DNA of 48,870 nucleotides, taken from the NCBI GenBank assembly GCA_037447655.1, contig JBBHKE010003159.1:17501-66370 (forward strand), in the 5' to 3' direction. Within the stretch, counting starts at the first letter, position 1, and each line of letters opens with the position of its first letter. This stretch comes from Zygnema cylindricum. Taxonomy: Eukaryota > Streptophyta > Zygnematophyceae > Zygnematales > Zygnemataceae. The notes under the pieces are model-generated. The model was not told the origin of the DNA. It was given only the letters and a program-made list of their open reading frames with translations, and ran no database searches. Shown piece after piece: positions 25,101-36,217 of this stretch. A program made the position numbers and the translations under genes.

Positions 25101-27492
25101 GTAAGATTTTTGGGACTGGTAAGTTTACAGAGCAAAATAACATGCATCACATGGTACACACCATCCAAAAGTGGTTAGAAAACATCATACAAAGAAATGG
25201 GATGTCAGCCGAGAATAAAGCACATTCCACAAACTGATGTAGACACTACACCGCGAATCGTTATTAGCGTTATGAACTCTATATCGGCACCCCAAAATTT
25301 TGACATTAATACCTTAAATAGAATAAACTACACTATTTAAGGTCGTGGACCATAATCTGCCACGTCTCCTGGCACTAAATTAGAATGAATGACGCTATTT
25401 TTTTCTTTACACTAATAATTTCTCAACGCTAATAACGATTCGCGGTGTAGTGTTGGGTATCGGGTAATTTCATATCGCGATAATCTCGATATTCAATATA
25501 TCGAATATCGATCGAGCAGAATCCTCGATATATCGTACCGAGACCAACATAATTTGTCGCGATATATATCACGATATATAGTATTTTATAAATTTAATAT
25601 TTTATATAATATGTTATTTTAGCGATAAAGACAAATTGTCTGATACGCGACGTACGACGTGATTTGCGTTCCGTGACTTAAAGGTAGACGCCGCAAAATG
25701 TAACCGACAAACCAACCATTTTCATATGGAAATCTGTACTTGCGTATTACGTACGTGTACTTCGCAAGTGTACCGCGTCAATTTACCTCAGAGATCTCCT
25801 TCACTCTGCTGACTTTCAGGGAAAAACCGTACTTCTTTTCGGCAAAGATTTTACGGTCACCTTGTCCGAAGGCACGTGACTTTGGAGACCTATGAAAAAT
25901 TTCAGATTTTTTTTTTTTAAATGCCTCGATATATTGAGGATAACATATTGGCGATATATCGCGATATTTTGATTTTCGATATATCGAAGCGATATATCGA
26001 TTATCGGGTACCTGAAATTCGATATATATCGAATATCGGCAAACGGTCCTCGATACCCAACACTAGTAGACACAGTCATCAAAATCTAAAAATCTATAGA
26101 CCCCGTCGAACTTCAAGATGTCACCAAACGTTGCTACATCAAAAAAGTATCAACGGGACAAGAACAATCGGATATTGAAGGCATTTTTTCACAAATCACA
26201 AAACAGTCCTCAATATGCAGCATTAAAAAATTGTCAGCTCGACACAACCAAAGATAAAATTCGTAAAGTCTATTCCAAGGTCCGGCTCTGTCCTGTAGCA
26301 GCTGCAAATACTGCCACACTGGTTTTGCATTACCCTTCTTGTCCAACACCCATATGTTTCCAGTTCCCTTCCCTTGGTTCACAGCTCCACAAAGTAGCGT
26401 ATGTACATTTCAATATTGAGAACACATCTCAAGGAGCAGAGCAGTGTAATACAAAAAAAAAAATTATGTTAACCAAATGAGAACTGCTCAGATGGGTGGA
26501 CATAAAGAGACATGTAGACAAGAAGTTAACTTTGATTAAACTACTCTGTGAAAAGTTTATTGAGAGTTTATTTGCGGATCTTTCGATATGTAAATTAACA
26601 TCAATTGTACCAGTTAGGCATACTATGTTACAGTAAGCACACTGATATTGATTTTAGCATTTGGAAAATGTCACACTGATTGGATATACTGCTTTTCCAG
26701 AACTGCCACAAAAAACCTCTCACAAATGAAAAGAAACTCCTCTACTTCTAACCCTCACTAGTACGGACAAAACCATTTACAGCACACTTATATTGACACC
26801 CATGACAAGAAAAAAGGTGGGGTTAGCAGCAGAGTTCCTGCCGTATTCTTTACGTAACATAGTCCTCATCATATTAACAGGTTACGCAACATTTCAAAAC
26901 AAGAAAATAACAGCGACTGGTGACGGCTGGCAAAAGAGCCGGAGAAAACTTAGACTCAATTCGAACAGAGCGCAAAAAGTAGAGACACCCTGTCAGACGG
27001 TTGTAAGCAGGAATCAAGGATGGAAAACACAAAACATAAATAAAAGCAAAAAAATGCACACTGGGTAATAAAGCTCTAAGCAGCGATACAGAATTACCAA
27101 AAAAAGGGAATATCAAAATGGCTGTGCCCAACACGTTCTTATTTCTCCAGCCAGGACAGGCAGAAAAGAAAGCGGGGTATTACCTTAATAAAATCGCAGG
27201 ACTCAAGAAAAAGCCTGAATTCAAGTTGATTTTTCTTGCGCTGTTCCTTTGCCTTTTCTTTCTCCTGGAAAGGAGCCACACCCCATGTCCCAACAATTTC
27301 AATGCAAGCGCCTTGCAAATATTACGGCTTCATAACTGCAGGTAACTTACATAGACTCACTTATAAACACAAGTTCAATTGGAAATGGACATTTAAAAAA
27401 AGACATTTGCATTGAGGAATGACAATTAGCAGAAACAATGTGATGAGAGCAGAAGTCAAGAGTAGAAGAAAAACAGCTTCACCCGGGGACAC

Positions 27493-27569
<77 letters not shown>

Positions 27570-30500
27570 GAAGTACAAAAGAGTCCCACAGAGAGAATGA
27601 AATGCCTGCTTTATAACTAAGCCGAGTCTGACCATTGCTGCTGCACAGTGAGTGCCAGCGAGTAGAGATAACTGCAAACTACACCGCTGAAATGTACAGC
27701 AACTTCCGACCAGATTTGACCATAGAATAAAAAGTTCAAGGTTTACAACATACAGCTTAAAACCATGCCGGTTCGCAAATTCAATCTTCCCAAACCTTCT
27801 GTCAGTAAGTGTTTTGCTGGGTTTCAAGTTGAGCATATTAAACAAAACAGCTAAGCTTCTCTTCATCGTTTTGCAAACAAAAAAGGTAACAGGATGTGGT
27901 CCCTGAATCAGTAGATATTTAGTATAGCCATCACTTTACATACACCTCGTCAGACCCCAAAAAAACATCTATGGTCACCCTATTCCAACAACTCAGACAT
28001 AACAGAGTAACAGAGTGTATGTTATCCAGACTACATGATTCTAAAGTCATCTTTGTAATTGAAAATCCAGAGAGCCCCAAATTTCCCAAACATTTTGTGC
28101 CTTAATGAGCTCCCACGGCACAACATCAACGTGCATCTAGGTGCATTTTGTAATAATGTACTGGACAAAACGCCACAATCCCAACATATATATTACAATA
28201 AAATATATATAGGCTATCCCCAAATTTGCTCACCTTGCGTTCCAAGTCCACAAGATAGTCCTCAAACAACTCCTCTCGCTCCCTATCACGTTCCAAGGCC
28301 TTGAAACGAGGATCGGTCTCAAAAATCGACATTGCTTTCCTGCAAAAAAAATTCACCGCCCACACCAATAACATGGCCTTCACGAATGTAGAAAAATCCC
28401 AAAAATGCGCACATTTCATATCCCAAGACGATTACTGTTGCATTACCGCAGCATTCGAGTGGAACTCCATGGTAGAAATAATGGGCCAAAAGTGCCTTGC
28501 CACATTTAAGACCCAGCCTGATTCAATCCGATTTCAATCAGTTCTTTTCTATGATTCGGTTCAATTTAGTTTAGTGCTACTCTATGTTTGGTAGAGCTGA
28601 AATTAATGTCATTTCTGCATTGGGACCACAGTCAAACTTGCGGTTGAACCTCCTTACCCGATGTGAACCATACCACAAAATTTGAACCGGGGAAATATTT
28701 ATGGGTTTGGTGTCCGCAAAACCAAGCTGAGTGCTACCCGACAGTCTAATTCAAACTAAAACCGTTTTGGACAACAAAATACAGGAATTGACGGTCAACA
28801 TAGGATTCGAAAAGATTCATTGCAAAGTATGCTTCAGGAAGATAACCACATAGACTGACTAGTTAAACAAACACAAATGCCAAATAAATTGTGTCTGAAC
28901 CACATCTTAAAGATAAATACACCTTCATCGTCCAGAAAAAATGCAAACAGAAAGCTTGGCTATCACCTTGATGCACTATTAATGTACTTGATATATCATC
29001 TGCAGAGCAGTACGATCGGCAGACGAGGGTACAGTTAGTATCTCGCAACTGTGTTTGATTGGCTCAGCATTTGTGATGCTGCGCGGGTTCTATAGTACGA
29101 TCTCGTACATAATGATTCGGCAGTTCAGTTTTTACAAGATAGTTTGGAGGACCATTAGATCAACAACAAAGTAAACGGCCAAACTGCTCAGGTGGTACAC
29201 GTCTGGACAAACCCTGGGATGTCCGTGGGAGGGAAATTGTACCTGGTTTGACTTATAGTGATAAATAGTCTTTCTAGGTGATGGGTGAATGCGTTAAGAT
29301 TATTCTCAATGTTATTTTTTATGTAATGCCAGGTGAAAGGGAGGAACATGCACATTTGGCGCGTAGTTAGTTGTAAGTTGGTTCCAATCGTACAAATAGT
29401 GGTTGCTGAAGGGATTACTGGCATTGCCAGTAATAACAGTAATCGTACAGACAATTGTACAAATTGTTCATTTGTTTGTACCATTACTGCGGTTACTGGC
29501 CAGTAACGCCAATAATCCCGTATGCGTAGTTATCCTATTAAATTAATACATCCTTCACCAAAGTTGCAAGTTCCAGACACACTGCAGAACTTTAACCCAC
29601 ATGACCACCAAAAACATTCAAAGCCAGAAGAAGAAAACTCACAGCCACCGCATGGAAGAGTTGAGCTCCTTAGATTCCTGCAAAACCGCAAAGGCACTCT
29701 CAGTTAGAAACTCGTTACTGCCGACCCCTTAGCCCCTGACCCCTAACCCAAATTGAAGAACATGAGCATCACAGAAAATGACCAACATCCCACATGCAGT
29801 ACAATGCTGCATCAGTTGACAGAACGTTAAACCTATATTAATTGGCTGAAACAATTTGTCATTGAGAAGGGGAATCATTATGCACCTCCAACATCTTAAG
29901 AAAGTCCTCTCGAGCCTTCTTGTACTTGAGGCGCTTCTCTTCAGTCTCCGCCTTTTTACGCTGGGCAAGGTACTGTAGCCAACAGTTGGGGAAAGAAGGG
30001 GTAGCAACATAACGAACAGGTAAGAGGCAGTCACATTGGACCCATTCTCACAGGTCAAAAACGAGGCCCAGACCAACTCGCAAAACTCATAGAAATACCA
30101 CTCACTCCTGAGACTGGCAAGCAGTAAATTGCAAAAACCTTGAAGTTTACCTCATTAAAGGCTTGCCTACGTTCGCCTAACGTCTTCAAAGCTCCATATC
30201 GCTTGTCATGAATGATAAGTTTCATAGCCTGTAGAAAAAACAAACAAAAACTACAACAAATAAACAAGTGACTATAAAGCGATGACGACGTAGGCACCTA
30301 GGAAACATATGCTCACATGTAATCCCCAGCTCTTTAACTCTGGTAACGTACAAATGTCAGCAGAATTTATTAGTCTGCTCGAATCGATGAACAGGACCAA
30401 GAAGTAAGCCTGACTAAATTACAGTAAACAAATGAAAAAGGAACATAAACCTTGCTCAAGAGCAGGGAAGGAGACGATAGAAAACATCTGTGTAATAACA

Positions 30501-33500
30501 TGAGAGCATGAAAAGCTAAAGCAATAGTTGAATGACCAGAACGACTGTGGTTTAAACTTTCTACACCCTGCTGTCAGCCATTTGAAGAAAAAAAGGAAGA
30601 ACCAGCTCTTCGACATCAACTAAATTGAAAAAAAAGGCTTTTCAACAGTACATCATTAGCTTGAGAAGTGATTTTTTTACCTGCTCCCAAGTCCAGTCGA
30701 CTCCACAGTGGACAGACTCCAATAGCTCTTTGAAGGCCATCTTGGCTTCCTGTAGTGGCAGAATTGAAAAAGGGCGTAACAGAATCAGATAAGAGAAAAG
30801 TGTGTTTCAAAAGAATGAGTCCAAAAACTGCCGGAGCTACATCACTTTGTGAGGTGGCGACACAAGGTTAAGTGTTCAAATGACGAAACCCACTTTAAAC
30901 GTAATTCTTTAAAGCTTTGTTCTGCACAGCGATTGGAACATAAGTACCGATTTCTCTGTGCACGGTGCAATTATTGTCATACAGCTAAAGATGACTGGAA
31001 ACCAATGCATCACAAATAAAAGTTTGACAAGATAAAAAGCGGCCAAATGACCAAAAGAGAAACATTAAGTACATCACTTTTTATTAATGGTTCATTGTAA
31101 ATTATGTTCCACAGATCTATGTTTTACTGTCATCAGAAAAAAAAGGCTGTTTTTTCAGTCTCTCATATGTGTTTCAGATTGTACAATGGCGATACGGTTT
31201 AAACTTTGGACCACAGTTTTCCCATAATTTCTTTCCCATTGGCGGTAGAGGCAAATACTGACTAAATAATGCACACCATAAAACAACGTAAAGTACCCTC
31301 AAAACCTGCCCAAAAACTTAGATCGAGCAGGAGGAACAATAACGAATAAAGAGATTTGAGAACAAAAAGCGGGAGTAGTTGAGAATTGTTTTAAAACACC
31401 TTTCACAAAGCAATCTCAAGTTGAAGACAAACAGAAAAAGGTAAGAAATGCACACCATCTTGTTGGAGAAGTTTAAGGGCTCCTCTGCTGTTGGAAGAGG
31501 TTTTACTTCCTCCACAGGGGTAATGTTGATTTTCCCCACAGAAGGCATTGACTTCTTCGCTTCCTGCACATCCAACGATCATGTGTTTACTAAAACTGGT
31601 GGTCACTTGTAAAAACTGGATAGACACAGCCAGTTTAAACCGGTTATATTTAACGGGTGAAAAGATACCTCAATATCCTGTATGGATGCCTCTCCAACCT
31701 TGGCAGCGTCTACACCAGTTGAGATCCTGTAAAACGTAAAAAAAAGCATCAGTCACCAAAAATACAAGTAGCTTGGAAGCAACCCATTCCTGCAAAAGTA
31801 AACCTTCTTCTGAAGCAACGACCCTTGAGGCCTGAATACACAAATAGAACCTGCTATGTGAGACTTCACTTTGCTCAGTGGCAACAGCACCGCCCGGAGA
31901 TTTCTCCAATCCTCGTCGGATAATGATGGCACAATACCCAGCATAGCTTGAAGCACATAAGAATTGTCACCCTCGTCCCGTCCTGTCCCGTTGAAAACAA
32001 CCCCCCTTTTTCCGACTTACTGTGGTGGGACTTCAGCTGCAACTCCCAAGGCAGGAACAGTGGCCACAGCAGTAGGGGCAATTGCAGTCCCAACTGCTCC
32101 AATTGCAGTCCCAGCTACCCCCACCACTGCTGGAGACACAGTGTTTGCCGTAGCCAGAGCTGGATCTATACCAGCAGTGGCAGGCATGCTGACAGGATGA
32201 TAAGGCAAAGCAGGAGTTCCCATAGGAGCTCCTGTAGGAGGTCCCGTAGGAGTTCCCGCAGCTGCTGGCAATCCTACGGGAACCTGCGTTGCACCAGAAG
32301 CAGACGAAGCAGCGACAGCTGGAGACACCTGGAGGGAAGCCGGAATAACAGCACCAGTCTGCAGAGTGGAGATCATTTCAGCTGTTGCAGAGATCGACGG
32401 TGCGGATGAAGCTGCTGCAGAAGAAGAAGCCATCACTGTCACACCAGACGCAGTCTCCCGCGCTTCCTGCAAACGCAAGGTACAGCACAATAGGGAAAAA
32501 AAAAATGAGCAAGGTATATAAAAAGATACAAGTCACAACATCAATTCAGGAAGTGCACACAAAGTACAATTTGACATCAGCCACAACAGTGAAAAAGAGG
32601 CTTGCGGACATACTTATCACAATTTGAATTCCATTCATACAGCAACCTCATATTGTGGGCAAGCATAACTGCATTTAAACACTGCCCCTGTAAGGGCAAT
32701 AGAGCAAAATACAATTCATAGGCCAATAGGAAACATTGTAGTTGCTTTAGGCAGCATTAAACATTAACAAAATATCATCAATCACACAGAAAAGAAGAAG
32801 CAAACAAATAGTTGAGGTACAGGAGGAATTCCACAAAGTATTCCAATTATATTGACAGAACAAACAAAACTCCGACATTCAAGAAGTATCGTTTCAAAAT
32901 CAGTACCTACCTAGGACACTGTCACTTTCACATCCATAAACAATGACATTTTCGCACATTGCACTCGTGATATAACTAGCTTAGTTTACAAAAAATCACA
33001 GCTTCTAAGAACCTGCCTTCAACTCTGGAGGCATGGTCCATTTCGATTCCTTTGTCAACTTGTTGTAGTAATATTTTCGGCCTTCCGGGGTTGTAAACTC
33101 CTTCCAAACAGTCGAAGCATCCGCACGCTGCAGACAACATAGACCAAAGTTCCCCATAGTCATGGCTATGTCCGAGAATTTTCTCGACATACTGTAAAAT
33201 GTCCTCCAGTTTAAAATCATAAAAAACGCATTGATAAAATATTTTTCAAAAAACTGCAGGTGTCTTGATCTCGCATGGTGCTCGACAAAGTGTACATAGA
33301 AAAATGGCAAAAAACAAGCCAGTAACTCTGCCTGTTGTCTCGCAAGAAGGCAACAGCTAGAAAAAAACTTCACCTCAGTAGCCGACATCAGCTCTGCAGG
33401 TTTTTCCCAACTTGACTGTCCTGTACGTTTGTTGTAATAGTACCTGAAAAGCCAAACAACTAATCACAGCTGCAGTAACTATGACAATAAACTATTTAAA

Positions 33501-36217
33501 TTACGCTTGGACAAGGATGCATCATAAGCTCAGTCAAATGCTAACAGAGAGGCATTAAAATTGAAAAAAAATCCTAGGTGACGGTCGACCTGACGAACAG
33601 ACAAACGTGTGACTCCCTTCATGTGTAAGATGGAGCCTCATACATCTCCCTCCCAAACTCTGCAGTTCATTGAGGTACGCAAAAAAAAAGAAATCATTGA
33701 TAAACTTACTTTCTGCCAGTTTGAGCAGTATGCTCTTGCCAATCCAACGCTGATGGCGCTGGCCCTGCAGAAGTAGCTGTGGTAACAGGTGAACCAGATC
33801 TCTGCAGAAGTTCACCGAGGGAGTGTGTTTGTTTACTACTTTGTGAATGCTACATGAGCAATCTCGTGGATGGCTGCACTCATTAGGTAATGCTGAGCTT
33901 GACAAAGAATTTGTAGCGTAAAATTTGCATCCATTCCTGTGCATTTAGCAGTTAGACTTGTACATTCCTTGAACTTAGTGTTATTTTTCTTTTCCTTCGT
34001 CGACATGGAAAGAGTTGCGCCAAAACAACAAATACGCTGTACAGTCAACTGACAGCTTTTACCATTGAATTAGAGGGAACTGCAGGCGCTGCAGCAGGTA
34101 CAGCTGTTTGAGCCGACATCTGCGACATTGTGCCTGGTTGGCTGTTTGGGGCACCATAAGGGGCAGGTGGAGCTGCATATGGACCTGGGCGATACTGTCC
34201 ATACTGCAGAAAACCAATAAATACTAGTCAGCAAGCTCTTCAAATAGAACACTGAGCACCTCATCAACCTGGAAAAGGACAACTTGTTCAAGAAAGCTGA
34301 ATCCATCAGGTGCCCAACAAAAGTGCTTACTGCATAGGTAGATGCCTGCGATGGAGGAGTGACAGGAACCCTTGGTAGCATTTGATAGGGTGAAGGCTGA
34401 GTTTTTGGCGCTGACGAATATTGTGTTCCCGATGACACCGGGCCCATGGAGGAGGTAGGCGGCAGAGGAACAGAGGGGTGATAATGTTGTCCATGAACGC
34501 CTCCGTATTGCTGACCAGTCGGCGCTGGAGCATTTGGACGGAACTGCATGAGTGAGAGGCAATCATGATTAAGAATAAAAATTAGTGAAAAAAATTCGCT
34601 AAGTGGCTTGCAAAATGCCTCGAAAGATGTAAAGAACAGATACTTCCTCGGAATTGACATGACTACAACTTTAACAGCAGGTTGACTTGTCAACACCATG
34701 AGCTCTCCGGCGCCACAACCTATCAGGCAATAACAAGCTTGAAAAAAGATGTTATGAACCCAAGCTACAGCCAGTCAACACATGAGAGGTTGACCAACTG
34801 AAGGCATAATCAATTGGAGGGTTCAAGAAGCATGTTCGAATGTTGAAATGCCTTTCAAAAAAGTTAGGTCAAAACAAGTGAACCTTGCACCATAGACCAC
34901 GAAAGTGTGAATATCGCATTTAAGATGATATGATATTATCATGAGGTTTAATATATCCTAACACCCATACTTAATGCAAAACTTGACTTTAGAATAAACT
35001 ACAATATTTTCGAGTGAAAAAGAGGTCCTTGGAAGCCAAAAAATAAAAAAACAAATAAAACAGCTTACTGGACTTCCATACGCCGGCCCAGTAGGAGTCC
35101 CGACTCGAGGAGGAGCTCCAACAGGCTGTGCCTTTGGAAACTGAGACATCAAAGGTCCAGGTGGTGTGGTGGACTGCTGCGCAAAAGAAAACAGCAAAGG
35201 AATAAAATAACACTTTGACTGTTGTCAAACGCATAGTTCGAGAGCGCAAAGATACATGGAAATGCTGCATCTGATCACACCGTAAAAATAATATATAGCG
35301 TTCCATACCTTCCCGCACTTTGAAACTATGATCAATTATCAAAGGCAAATGGATTTGGCGAGGAAACTTCAAATCAACTTCCCATATGATAGAATCTCAA
35401 AGGCATGGTTTGATACGTCAAATGATTGTAGAATTACAGGTGTGATCCACAGGGTAACTCGTATGATAAATTTCATAAATCGATAAAACAAAAGCACTAG
35501 AGTTCGGATAACTTCTGAACATGCAGCTAATAAGCAGTAAGTACTTCGTAATCTCACAGGGATAGTAGATGGAACAGGAGAGGAAACTGCGCCCGTATGA
35601 GTTGAACTAGGAGGAGACGGTGCGTTTGGATTGCCAGGAGAATTACCGCCAGCTATTTAGGCACAACAAAAATCCAAAATCAGAAAATGACCTTCAAAGT
35701 AAAAACACAGTCAGAAGACATGAGAAACGATTACGAAATACTATTGTAGCTTTATGAGTTGGAGTTCATAGAAACAAACTCAGCATACTCGTCATTCACG
35801 AGACAAAACAAACTAATCCTTACTGTTCACAATGACGGGGTAAATATAACGCACACTATTACTGGCAATACAGGGCAGTAGTCATGGCAATCGTACAGAA
35901 GAATGGACATTATTTACAGAATCGTACAGATTTCTGTACGAATGTTGCAATCATTATGGCAAAAATACCATTTCAGGGCTCGTACAATACCCGTATAAAC
36001 ACCATCACACAGAGTCGTCACAAGCATTATAAAAAACAGTAAGAAGGCATTCATTTAGCATTTGCACACTCTAATTTCTCGTCTTCATGATAGTTAAAAA
36101 AAAACCGACACTGAAAAACACAAAGAGAACATATTACGAGTTACCTTTCATCCAAGCGGGAAGAGTCATGCCTCGGCCTCGCCCCATGCCCAGGGCTGGG
36201 GGAGGTGCGCCTGCCAT
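13158..36217 (-). CDS. PRP40: Pre-mRNA-processing protein 40 homologue (WW and FF domains), 26 distinct exons
   Basis: Minus-strand exons: 36217-36145, 35652-35558, 35176-35069, 34543-34331, 34203-34063, 33801-33710, 33443-33374, 33127-33017, 32466-32021, 31726-31669, 31563-31456, 30749-30681, 30228-30151, 29972-29886, 29677-29643, 28339-28234, 27264-27184, exons 18-23 (present twice, annotated separately), 14639-14538, 14296-13610, 13277-13158. The frame is continuous: 1127 aa with one copy of 18-23, 1295 aa with both. Order: Pro/Gln/Gly-rich N-terminus, WW1 (W231-P256), WW2 (W272-P297), Ala/Pro/Thr linker, FF repeats from about 506 to 860, Lys/Glu/Arg/Asp-rich tail. PRP40 is a nuclear U1 snRNP-associated factor: WW domains bind proline-rich partners at the branch site and FF domains bind phospho-CTD and U1 proteins, bridging intron ends. 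All introns are GT-AG except after exon 8, which uses a GC donor. The start is the only ATG giving [16 protein letters not shown]. Confidence 0.93.
13610..14296 (-). other. PRP40: Exon 25 of PRP40: charged low-complexity tail
   Basis: A 687-base exon encoding 229 residues of nearly pure K, E, R and D ([21 protein letters not shown]), with a few aromatic spots ([16 protein letters not shown]). Such tails are typical of spliceosome-associated nuclear proteins and suggest disorder, RNA or RS-protein contact and nuclear localisation. The plus strand is pyrimidine-rich, producing spurious Ser/Phe/Leu ORFs. Confidence 0.9.
15265..15427. mobile_element. Hairpin MITE (TAGGGTAATT family), copy in segment A
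   Basis: A 163-bp near-palindrome beginning TAGGGTAATT and ending AATTACCCTA, with inner paired words TTACTGGCCAGTAAT, GCAGTAA and GTACAG. It lies in the PRP40 intron after exon 23. Related copies occur at 29412-29540 and 35838-36000. The target duplication is not certain. Confidence 0.7.
16650..17099. mobile_element. 450-bp TIR element (GGCTCCATT termini) in PRP40 intron 20, copy A
   Basis: GGCTCCATTGGGCCAATTTG at 16650 and onward (through CGCTCGTTTTGAAAAA) is mirrored by TTTTTCAAAACGAGCACTTT to AATGGAGCC ending at 17099. The inverted termini are about 45 bases with a few mismatches. No ORF inside, so it is a MITE. I could not define the target duplication and so do not assign a superfamily. 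Confidence 0.72.
19274..19472. mobile_element. 199-bp TA-targeting MITE at the edge of segment A
   Basis: Left terminus CACCGCGAATCGTTATTAGC at 19274, right terminus ending GCGCGGTG at 19472, with TA on both sides (19272-19273 and 19473-19474). The right terminus carries a mismatch (CGATGCGCGG). The duplicated segment stops exactly at the right-hand TA. Confidence 0.8.
19475..20742. repeat. 1268-bp spacer between the duplicated PRP40 segments, with 292-bp tandem repeats
   Basis: The sequence is unrelated to either flank. Two diverged units of about 292 bases (about 19820-20111 and 20112-20350) share CTAGGGTTTTT, AATTTGGCGTGCCA and CCTCCTAYCATCTT words at constant spacing. The rest is pyrimidine-rich on the plus strand. 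No coding motif was found. In the gene model it is part of the intron between exon 23B and exon 18A. Confidence 0.75.
21240..21402. mobile_element. Hairpin MITE (TAGGGTAATT family), copy in segment B
   Basis: Identical to 15265-15427 because it was carried along by the segmental duplication; not an independent insertion. Confidence 0.7.
22625..23074. mobile_element. 450-bp TIR element, copy B
   Basis: The duplicate of 16650-17099 at the fixed 5975 offset, with the same inverted termini; co-duplicated with the exons. Confidence 0.72.
25249..25447. mobile_element. 199-bp TA-targeting MITE inserted in the end of a hAT element, copy B
   Basis: Inverted termini CACCGCGAATCGTTATTAGC (25249-25268) and its complement ending GGTG at 25447 match perfectly over more than 20 bases. 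TA flanks both ends (25247-25248 and 25448-25449). TA target duplication points to Tc1/mariner (Stowaway-like) mobilisation. The target is the first dinucleotide of the hAT-type element that continues at 25448. Confidence 0.85.
25448..26065. mobile_element. Non-autonomous hAT-type element, 618 bp, AT-palindrome rich
   Basis: Inverted termini TAGTGTTGGGTATCG at 25448-25462 and its complement at 26051-26065. The 8-bp duplication GTAGACAC lies at 26066-26073 on the right and at 25239-25246 on the left, where it is separated from the element only by the nested TA-MITE. The interior contains many ATATCGATAT-like palindromes near both ends and no transposase. It lies in the PRP40 intron between exons 17 and 18B. 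Confidence 0.87.
27497..27564. repeat. (AG)n microsatellite in PRP40 intron 16
   Basis: 34 AG units without interruption on the plus strand (CT on the transcribed strand). It lies about 230 bases upstream of exon 17 in transcription and is too far to be its polypyrimidine tract. Confidence 0.97.
29412..29540. mobile_element. Hairpin MITE (TAGGGTAATT family), diverged copy
   Basis: GGGATTACTGGC...CCAGTAATAACAGTAAT and GTACAGACAATTGTAC face ATTACTGCGGTTACTGGCCAG and GCCAATAATCCC, ending in GCGTAGTTATCCTATTA. It lies in the PRP40 intron between exons 15 and 16. The outer right end matches the 15265-15427 family; the outer left end is degraded. Confidence 0.6.
33017..33801 (-). other. PRP40: Exons 6-8 of PRP40: tandem WW domains
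   Basis: Exons 6 and 7 encode WW1, from [12 protein letters not shown] across the junction to [15 protein letters not shown]. Exon 8 encodes WW2, [16 protein letters not shown] then KWTMPP. Each has the two signature tryptophans, the YYY core and the final proline, so both should fold and bind proline-rich ligands. The split of WW1 by a phase-2 intron just before the YYY core contrasts with WW2, which lies in a single exon. Confidence 0.9.
35838..36000. mobile_element. Hairpin MITE (TAGGGTAATT family), most diverged copy
   Basis: GGGTAAATATAACGC, then ATTACTGGCAATAC, TGGCAATCGTACAG, the central palindrome GTACAGATTTCTGTAC, then TTGCAATCATTATGGCA and GTACAATACCCGTATA. This is the same order of paired words as the other copies. 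It lies in PRP40 intron 1. Confidence 0.6.

Larger units (their letters stand above)
20743..25449 (-). repeat. Segmental duplication copy B, with PRP40 exons 18-23
   Basis: Equivalent exons at 24538-24446, 24310-24257, 23834-23718, 22580-22482, 22221-22174 and 21825-21733, with the same splice sites as copy A. This copy follows exon 17 directly in transcription. If both copies are spliced in, the protein gains 168 residues in frame: SDISIK of exon 23 would run into VNSQWRK of exon 18 and make a hybrid FF repeat. If one set is skipped, the normal protein results. The near-identity means either a recent duplication or two alleles placed in one scaffold. Confidence 0.93.

Noticed and set aside
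28500-28760. GAACC/GGTTC-rich patch in PRP40 intron, suspected hAT remnant
   Set aside because: No inverted termini or target duplication could be found.
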